NCBI RefSeq assembly: GCF_005080685.1 | Contig: NZ_CP039371.1 | Location: 1,860,001 to 1,924,000, forward strand | Source of the DNA: Pseudomonas putida | GTDB taxonomy: Bacteria; Pseudomonadota; Gammaproteobacteria; Pseudomonadales; Pseudomonadaceae | Length of the DNA stretch: 64,000 bases | Reading direction: 5' to 3' | Shown here: one piece after another, positions 58,247-64,000 of the stretch | Layout of the letters: each line of letters opens with the position of its first letter | Position numbering within the stretch: position 1 is the first letter of the stretch | Made by a program: the position numbers and the translations under genes | The notes under the pieces: generated by a model | What the model saw: only the letters and a program-made list of their open reading frames with translations | What the model was told of the DNA's origin: nothing | The model's database searches: none

Positions 58247-59245
58247 TTGCGCATAACCCTCCTGTTCATCCTGATGCTCCTCACCGCCTGCAACCAGGGC
58301 CCCACCCTGGAGCGCCTCGGCGGCCCGACCATGGGCAGCAGTTACAGCATCCAGTACGTGCGCGAACCCGGTGGCCCTTCGCCGGCCAAGGTACAGGCGG
58401 CAGTCGAAACCATTCTTCACGGCATCGACCAGCACTACTCGACCTACCGCGCCGACTCCATCGTCAGCCAGTTCAACCAGCTCCCGGCCAACCAGTGCCA
58501 GGCAATGCCGCCCGACATGCTCGAACTGGTCGCCCTCGGCCAGCACCTGGCGCATCAGAGCGGCGGGGCATTCGACCTCACCGTCGAGCCGCTGCTCGAC
58601 CTCTGGGGCTTCGGTCCCCAGGCGCGCCACGAGCAGGTGCCCGACCTGCAGTCCCTGGCCAAGGCCCGCCAGCGCGTTGGCTACCAGCACCTGCGTATCG
58701 ACGGCCAGGCCTTGTGCAAGGACGCCCCGGTGGAGCTCGACTTCAATAGCATCGCCGCCGGCCACGCCGTCGACCTCATCAGCGAACGCCTGCGCGCCAT
58801 GGGAATCGCCAACTTTCTCGCCGAAGCCACTGGCGAGCTCAAGGCGGTGGGCCACAAGCCCGACGGTAGCCCATGGCGCGTGGCCCTGGAACTGCCCCGC
58901 GAAGACCGCCAGGTGGCTCGCCAGATCATTGCCCTGAACGGCCTCGCGGTGTCGACCTCGGGTGACTATCGGCACTATTTCGAGGAGAATGGCCGGCGCT
59001 ATTCGCATACCTTCGACGCACGCCTCGGGCGCCCCGTCATGCACGACCTGGCCTCGGTCACCGTGCTCGATGCCTCGGCGCTGCAGGCGGACGGCTACTC
59101 GACCCTGTTGCTGATCCTCGGTCCGGAGCGTGGCTGGGATTTCGCCCTGGCCCACGGCCTGGCGGCGGTACTGGTGACTCGGGTCGAGGGTGGCTTCGTC
59201 TCCCGATCTACGCCTGCGTTCGAACGGGCGGTGCAAGGCGAGTGA
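58247..59245 (+). CDS. apbE: FAD:protein FMN transferase lipoprotein
   Basis: 332 residues with signal peptide and lipobox LLTAC, then the ApbE fold: GGPTMGSSYSIQYV, the AFDLTVEPLLDLWGFG loop, and the Mg/FAD residues in VDFNSIAAGHAVD-like LDFNSIAAGHAVDLI. Attaches FMN to Thr of Rnf/Nqr-type subunits. TTG start at 58247 is needed to include the signal; the first ATG (58274) would remove it. No target rnf/nqr gene is near. Confidence 0.9.
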   Translation: MRITLLFILMLLTACNQGPTLERLGGPTMGSSYSIQYVREPGGPSPAKVQAAVETILHGIDQHYSTYRADSIVSQFNQLPANQCQAMPPDMLELVALGQHLAHQSGGAFDLTVEPLLDLWGFGPQARHEQVPDLQSLAKARQRVGYQHLRIDGQALCKDAPVELDFNSIAAGHAVDLISERLRAMGIANFLAEATGELKAVGHKPDGSPWRVALELPREDRQVARQIIALNGLAVSTSGDYRHYFEENGRRYSHTFDARLGRPVMHDLASVTVLDASALQADGYSTLLLILGPERGWDFALAHGLAAVLVTRVEGGFVSRSTPAFERAVQGE

Positions 59246-59449
59246 ATGCGCAAGGACACAACATCGACGCCAGGGACGGGCGAATGGACATGTAGTGCAG
59301 GCAAAATTGGCCTACGACGCGACCAAGGGTTAATGTGCGCGGCGTTCACGCTTGATTAGACTGCACCTGAATTTTCTCATGGCGCTGCGGCGGCATGATC
59401 GAGCCCCGCGGGCGACCGTGGCCCGCGGGCCAGTTCTGAAGGAGTACGC

Positions 59450-60844
59450 ATGGCTGTCTACAACTACGACGTAGTGGTGCTGGGTTCTGGCCCGGCCGGA
59501 GAAGGCGCGGCAATGAATGCCGCGAAAGCGGGACGCAAGGTGGCAATGGTCGACAGCCGCCGTCAGGTCGGCGGCAACTGCACCCACCTGGGCACCATCC
59601 CGTCCAAGGCACTGCGTCACTCGGTGCGGCAGATCATGCAGTTCAACACCAACCCGATGTTCCGGGCCATCGGTGAGCCGCGCTGGTTCTCCTTCCCCGA
59701 CGTGCTCAAGAGCGCCGAGAAGGTGATTTCCAAGCAGGTGGCCTCGCGCACCGGCTACTACGCCCGCAACCGCGTCGACGTGTTCGTCGGCACGGGCAGC
59801 TTCGCCGACGAGCAGACCATCGAAGTGGTCTGCGCCAACGGTGTGGTCGAACGCCTGAACGCCAAGCACATCATCATCGCCACCGGTTCGCGCCCCTACC
59901 GCCCGGCCGACATCGACTTCAACCACCCGCGCGTCTATGACAGCGACACCATCCTCAGCCTCAGCCACACCCCACGCAAGCTGATCGTCTATGGCGCTGG
60001 CGTGATCGGTTGCGAATACGCCTCGATCTTCAGCGGCCTGGGCGTGCTGGTGGAGCTGGTCGACAACCGCGGTCAGCTGTTGAGCTTCCTGGATTCGGAA
60101 ATCTCCCAGGCGCTGAGCTACCACTTCAGCAACAACAACATCACCGTGCGCCACAACGAGGAGTACGAGCGTGTCGAAGGCCTGGACAATGGTGTGATCC
60201 TGCACCTGAAGTCGGGCAAGAAGATCAAGGCCGACGCCCTGCTGTGGTGTAACGGCCGTACCGGCAACACCGACAAGCTGGGCCTGGAGAACATCGGCAT
60301 CAAGGTCAACAGCCGTGGCCAGATCGACGTCGACAACGCCTACCGCACCAGCGTGCCGAACATCTACGGCGCCGGTGACGTGATCGGCTGGCCGAGCCTG
60401 GCGAGTGCCGCCCACGACCAGGGTCGCTCGGCAGCAGGCAGCATCGTCGACAACGGCAGCTGGCGCTTCGTCGATGACGTGCCGACCGGTATCTACACCA
60501 TTCCGGAGATCAGCTCGATCGGCAAGAACGAGCAGGAGCTGACCCAGGCCAAGGTGCCTTACGAAGTGGGCAAGGCCTTCTTCAAGAGCATGGCCCGTGC
60601 GCAGATCGCCGGCGAGCCGCAAGGCATGCTGAAGATCCTGTTCCACCGCGAAACCCTGGAAATCCTCGGCGTGCACTGCTTCGGCTACCAGGCTTCGGAG
60701 ATCGTCCACATCGGTCAGGCGATCATGAACCAGCCGGGTGAGCAGAACAATTTGAAGTACTTCGTCAACACCACCTTCAACTACCCGACCATGGCCGAGG
60801 CCTATCGGGTAGCTGCCTACGACGGCCTGAACCGGCTTTTTTGA
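59450..60844 (+). CDS. sthA: soluble pyridine nucleotide transhydrogenase
   Basis: 464-residue FAD enzyme moving hydride between NADPH and NAD. FAD loop [20 protein letters not shown], the hallmark [18 protein letters not shown] with one Cys replaced relative to CxxxxC reductases, NAD loop [14 protein letters not shown], and the FAD site [16 protein letters not shown] 59450 behind GAAGGAG. Confidence 0.95.
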   Translation: MAVYNYDVVVLGSGPAGEGAAMNAAKAGRKVAMVDSRRQVGGNCTHLGTIPSKALRHSVRQIMQFNTNPMFRAIGEPRWFSFPDVLKSAEKVISKQVASRTGYYARNRVDVFVGTGSFADEQTIEVVCANGVVERLNAKHIIIATGSRPYRPADIDFNHPRVYDSDTILSLSHTPRKLIVYGAGVIGCEYASIFSGLGVLVELVDNRGQLLSFLDSEISQALSYHFSNNNITVRHNEEYERVEGLDNGVILHLKSGKKIKADALLWCNGRTGNTDKLGLENIGIKVNSRGQIDVDNAYRTSVPNIYGAGDVIGWPSLASAAHDQGRSAAGSIVDNGSWRFVDDVPTGIYTIPEISSIGKNEQELTQAKVPYEVGKAFFKSMARAQIAGEPQGMLKILFHRETLEILGVHCFGYQASEIVHIGQAIMNQPGEQNNLKYFVNTTFNYPTMAEAYRVAAYDGLNRLF

Positions 60845-60892
60845 GCGGCTCCGGCCGGTGGCCTGAGCCGGTCGGGGAGACCGATTTCAGCC

Positions 60893-61608
60893 CTACCCGA
60901 GGGTGGTCTTGGCCAAACCGGGAAAGTCTGTAATCAGGCTGTCCACGCCAAAGTCGGCGAGTCGGCGCATCAGCGCCGGCTCGTTGACCGTCCACACCGA
61001 CACATGCAGACCCTGGCGCTGGGCCTTGATCAGGCGCTCGGGGGTGCAGAGCGTCCAGTTCAGCGCCAGCAGCTTGCAGTCGTAGTTCTGCGCCACCTTC
61101 AGCGGGTCGAGCCAGGCGTATTCGGCGACCAGCCCGCGGGCCACGTCCGGTACCAGCTCTTGCGCTGCGCCCAGCACCTCACGTGAGCTCGAGGTGATGG
61201 TGACCTTGTCGAGCAGGCCGTACTGCTGGGCCAGTTCGCGGATCGCCAGCACCGTGGTCGCGGCGCGGGTGCGCGAAGCGCTCTTGACCTCCAGCTGCCA
61301 GTGCTCGAAGTCGCATTTCTCGAACAGCTCTTCCAGCCGTGGGATAGGGCAGGGCTGCACCCAGCCCGGGCCGCCCTTGCGGGCATCGATGGTCACCAGG
61401 TCGGCCGCCGGATGTTCGACCACCTTGCCACGCCGGCCAGTGGTGCGCTTGAGCGTCGGGTCGTGGATCACCATCAGTTCGTTGTCGGCCGACAGGTGCA
61501 GGTCCAGTTCACAGCGGTTGACGCCATGGGACAGGCAGTGACGGAAACTGTTCAGGGTGTTTTCGGGGCTTCGCCCTTGGCGCCGCGGTGGCCGTAGATC
61601 AGGGTCAC
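60893..61608 (-). pseudogene. glpQ: glycerophosphodiester phosphodiesterase, frameshifted
   Basis: GDPD-family enzyme hydrolysing glycerophosphodiesters to glycerol-3-phosphate. The GTG at 61608 (behind GAAGGAAC) opens TLIYGHRGAKGEAP, the catalytic His-Arg-Glu loop, and then reads to a stop. The rest continues in another frame from ENTLNSFRHCL through ELDLHLSADNELMVIHD and the TIM barrel to 60893. Restoring one base at about 61563-61565 gives an intact 238-residue protein. Either a real frameshift or a sequence error; the neighbour genes are intact. Confidence 0.88.
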
Positions 61609-61638
61609 GTTCGTTCCTTCAAATCAGATGAATAGGGC

Positions 61639-62223
61639 TCAGGACGCGGGGTCGTCATTTTCCAGCTGCTGGCGCCTTTGCTGTTGCTGGCGCTGCAGGA
61701 TATAGCGCGCCAGCAACTGGCGCTGGGCGTCGGTCATCTCGGTGAACTGGGCGCCGACCTCGAAACGGCCATCGGCGCGCGCGTCGCAGTGAATGACGCG
61801 GGCACGCAGCAACAGGCCATGGGCGCGGGGCATCAATACCATTTTCACCTTCACCAGCGTGCCGGGAGCGATGGCCTGGGACTGGGCGCATTCGATGCCG
61901 CCTTCGGAAATCACCACCGGCTGCGGCTCGCCGATCGTGCCGAGCAGGGTCTGCGCAACCACTGCGCTTAGCAGGTCGAGGCGTTTGTTCTGCGCGCGCA
62001 AGAACGCCGCGAGGGTGCGGTCCTTGTCGCTCAACTGGCGCAGCAGGTGTTGTGACTCGAAATCGCTGAGGTGCAGTTCACTGAGCAGGTTGAACAGTGG
62101 TGAATCATCCTGCAACAGTTCTGCTTCGAGGGATTCGGCCGCGCTCAAGGGGCTGATTTCCAGTGCGATCCTATCGTCGATGCGGTAGTATTCGCGGCGA
62201 TCTTCTTCGTCTAATGTCGTCAT
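61639..62223 (-). CDS. PilZ domain-containing protein
   Basis: 194 residues from ATG 62223 (MTTLDEEDRREYYRIDDRIALEISPL). The N-terminal RREYYRIDDRIALEI resembles the PilZ RxxxR c-di-GMP motif and SEGGIE the second motif, with the usual first D/N replaced. The middle is helical; the end is Gln-rich. Possible c-di-GMP effector, but binding is uncertain. The in-frame extension to 63396 is antisense lolC and is rejected. Confidence 0.85.
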   Translation of the reverse strand: MTTLDEEDRREYYRIDDRIALEISPLSAAESLEAELLQDDSPLFNLLSELHLSDFESQHLLRQLSDKDRTLAAFLRAQNKRLDLLSAVVAQTLLGTIGEPQPVVISEGGIECAQSQAIAPGTLVKVKMVLMPRAHGLLLRARVIHCDARADGRFEVGAQFTEMTDAQRQLLARYILQRQQQQRRQQLENDDPAS

Positions 62224-62316
62224 GGCGAACCCATGGTAGCGGCGGTGGTCCGAGTGTAAAGCCGCCATAGGCGCCTCGCCACAAGGACGTTCCCTTTCAT
62301 CCGAACAAGCCCCGAC

Positions 62317-63567
62317 ATGTTCAGACCTCTTTTCGCATTCATCGGTACGCGTTACACCCGTGCCAAGCGTCGCAATCACTTCGTCTCGTTCATTTCCCTG
62401 ACCTCGATGATCGGCCTCGCCCTGGGCGTGGTGGTGATGATCGTGGTGTTGTCGGTGATGAATGGCTTCGACCACGAGATGCGTACCCGCGTGCTTGGCA
62501 TGATCCCTCACGCCACGTTGGAGAGCGGTCAGCCGATCAACGACTGGCCGGCCCTCGCCCAACAAGTAAAGCAGAATCCGCACGTGCTGGCGGTGGCGCC
62601 CTATACCCAGATGCAGGGCCTGCTGACCCATGACGGCAAGGTGCAGAAGGTCTTGCTCAACGGCATCGACCCGGCGCGCGAGCGCGACGTCTCGATCATC
62701 GACAACTTCACCCTGCAGGGCGGCCTGGACAAGCTGGCGCCAGGTGAGTGGGGCATCATGATCGGCGACAAGGCCGCGGCCAAGTTGGGCGTCGCCATCG
62801 GCGACAAGCTGACCTTCGTCGCCCCGGAGGTCAGCGTCACGCCAGCGGGCATGTTCCCGCGCATGAAGCGCTTCACCGTGGTCGGCACGTTCCATGTGGG
62901 AGCCGGCGAAATCGACGGCTACCTGGGGCTGACCAACATTACCGACCTGTCGCGCCTGCACCGCTGGAAAGCCGACCAGGTCCAGGGCCTGCGCCTGAAG
63001 TTCGACGACCTGTTCCAGGCGCCGCGAGTCGCCTGGGACATCGCCCAGCGCCTGGGTGACCAGGAGTACTACAGCCGCGACTGGACCCGTACCCACGGCA
63101 ACCTGTACCAGGCGATCCGCATGGAAAAGGCCATGATCGGCCTGTTGCTGCTGCTGATCGTCGCGGTGGCGGCGTTCAACATCATTTCCACCCTGGTGAT
63201 GGTCGTAAACGACAAGCGCGGCGACATCGCCATCCTGCGCACGCTGGGTGCCACCCCGGGTCAGATCATGCTGATCTTCATGGTCCAGGGTACCGTGATC
63301 GGGGTGATCGGCACATTGATCGGCGCCGTGGTCGGCATTCTCGCCGCGCTCAACGTGAGCGCTGCCATTGCCGGCATCGAGAAGCTGATCGGGCACAAGT
63401 TCCTCAACGCCGACGTGTATTTCATCGATTACCTGCCGTCGCAGATCCAGGCCCAGGACGTCTACATGGTCTGCGGTGCGGCGCTGGTCCTGAGTTTCCT
63501 CGCCACCCTGTACCCGGCCTGGCGTGCGGCCCGCACCCAGCCTGCAGAGGCGCTACGTTATGAGTGA
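62317..63567 (+). CDS. lolC: lipoprotein-releasing ABC transporter permease LolC/LolE
   Basis: 416 residues: [33 protein letters not shown] with TM1, a large periplasmic domain (about 45-260), and three C-terminal membrane segments ([19 protein letters not shown] and following). Works with LolD to lift outer-membrane lipoproteins to LolA. lolD overlaps its end. Confidence 0.94.
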   Translation: MFRPLFAFIGTRYTRAKRRNHFVSFISLTSMIGLALGVVVMIVVLSVMNGFDHEMRTRVLGMIPHATLESGQPINDWPALAQQVKQNPHVLAVAPYTQMQGLLTHDGKVQKVLLNGIDPARERDVSIIDNFTLQGGLDKLAPGEWGIMIGDKAAAKLGVAIGDKLTFVAPEVSVTPAGMFPRMKRFTVVGTFHVGAGEIDGYLGLTNITDLSRLHRWKADQVQGLRLKFDDLFQAPRVAWDIAQRLGDQEYYSRDWTRTHGNLYQAIRMEKAMIGLLLLLIVAVAAFNIISTLVMVVNDKRGDIAILRTLGATPGQIMLIFMVQGTVIGVIGTLIGAVVGILAALNVSAAIAGIEKLIGHKFLNADVYFIDYLPSQIQAQDVYMVCGAALVLSFLATLYPAWRAARTQPAEALRYE

Positions 63568-64000
63568 TTCGCGCATGAGTGATAAAGCCGTTCTGAGTTG
63601 CCGCAACCTGGGCAAGTCCTACGACGAGGGCCCGGAATCGGTGCAGGTGCTGTCGGGCCTCAACCTTGAATTGCTCCCCGGCGAGCGGGTGGCCATCGTC
63701 GGGACTTCGGGTTCGGGCAAGAGTACCTTGCTCAACCTGCTTGGCGGCCTCGACCGGCCGACCCAGGGCAGTGTCTGGCTGGCAGGCGAAGAACTGTCGG
63801 CACTGGGCGAGCGCGCCCGTGGCCTGCTGCGCAATCGTGAACTGGGCTTCGTCTATCAGTTCCATCACTTGTTGCCAGAGTTCACCGCCATCGAGAACGT
63901 GTGCATGCCGCTGCTGATCGGCCGCACGCCGATTCCCGAGGCCCGCGAGCGTGCCGAAGCGCTGCTCAAGCGCGTGGGGCTGGGCCATCGCCTGAACCAC
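63560..64000 (+). CDS. lolD: lipoprotein-releasing ABC transporter ATPase, partial
   Basis: The first 147 codons are seen; the gene runs off the window. Walker [18 protein letters not shown] and Q-loop in [16 protein letters not shown] are of the LolD type. ATG at 63560 overlaps lolC by eight bases; the family N-terminus MSDKAV would begin at the in-frame ATG 63575. Signature and Walker B lie beyond the edge. Confidence 0.93.
   Translation, partial: MSDSRMSDKAVLSCRNLGKSYDEGPESVQVLSGLNLELLPGERVAIVGTSGSGKSTLLNLLGGLDRPTQGSVWLAGEELSALGERARGLLRNRELGFVYQFHHLLPEFTAIENVCMPLLIGRTPIPEARERAEALLKRVGLGHRLNH

Noticed and set aside
62224..63396. Upstream extension of the PilZ gene to 585 codons
   Set aside because: The added part is antisense to lolC and unlike any PilZ protein; the ATG at 62223 gives the natural N-terminus.

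Overview
The window is a chromosomal segment of a fluorescent Pseudomonas, most likely the P. putida group. Three things point there. The genes are GC-rich with strong GC3 bias. The gene order (dgt, aer, acnA, rlmM, tusA, pdxB, moaB-moeA, cheV, slt, uup, fadBA, topA, sulA-lexA, psrA-nagZ, mfd, gap, sthA, lolC-lolD) matches what I recall of P. putida and, in part, P. aeruginosa. The gaps hold P. putida-type REP palindromes. No prophage, insertion sequence, CRISPR array or genomic island was seen; this is core chromosome.

Layout. 1-9 kb: a PBP4-type peptidase gene (dacB, frameshifted here), yggL, a BvgS/BvgA-like phosphorelay, dgt and a YqjD/YqjE-like envelope operon. 9-14 kb: an Amt transporter, a small thiol-disulfide protein, an unknown gene directly behind a consensus LexA box, an RluA-type pseudouridine synthase and an Aer-type aerotaxis receptor. 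14-24 kb: acnA, rlmM, tusA, pdxB, a 57-residue protein, an MsbA-like ABC half-transporter, a chemoreceptor and tRNA-Pro(CGG). 24-35 kb: a small lipoprotein, moaB-moeA, a glycosyltransferase, a YegS-type lipid kinase, a NarL-type two-component pair, an HPt-like protein without its histidine, cheV, a MOSC protein and slt. 35-48 kb: uup, a universal stress protein, fadBA, topA, two small unknowns, sulA-lexA and psrA. 48-64 kb: nagZ, the mfd-csiV-SNF2 helicase run, a long-form GAPDH, apbE, sthA, a frameshifted glpQ, a PilZ protein, and lolC with the start of lolD.

Regulation readable from sequence. LexA boxes precede lexA-sulA (two) and the unknown gene at 10703. Paired overlapping PsrA-type palindromes lie at psrA and, more degenerate, at fadBA, joining the fatty-acid regulator to its beta-oxidation target inside the window. 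Correctly spaced sigma-28 promoters precede aer and cheV, placing both with the motility genes. An NtrC-like palindrome and a sigma-54-like element lie ahead of the ammonium transporter.

Two genes (dacB, glpQ) each appear to lack one base and cannot be read through; whether these are real mutations or sequence errors cannot be settled from the window alone. I found no clearly new multi-gene system. The best leads are the SOS-controlled unknown gene, the histidine-less HPt-like protein next to cheV, a possible small RNA beside the fadB promoter, and the mfd-csiV-helicase operon.
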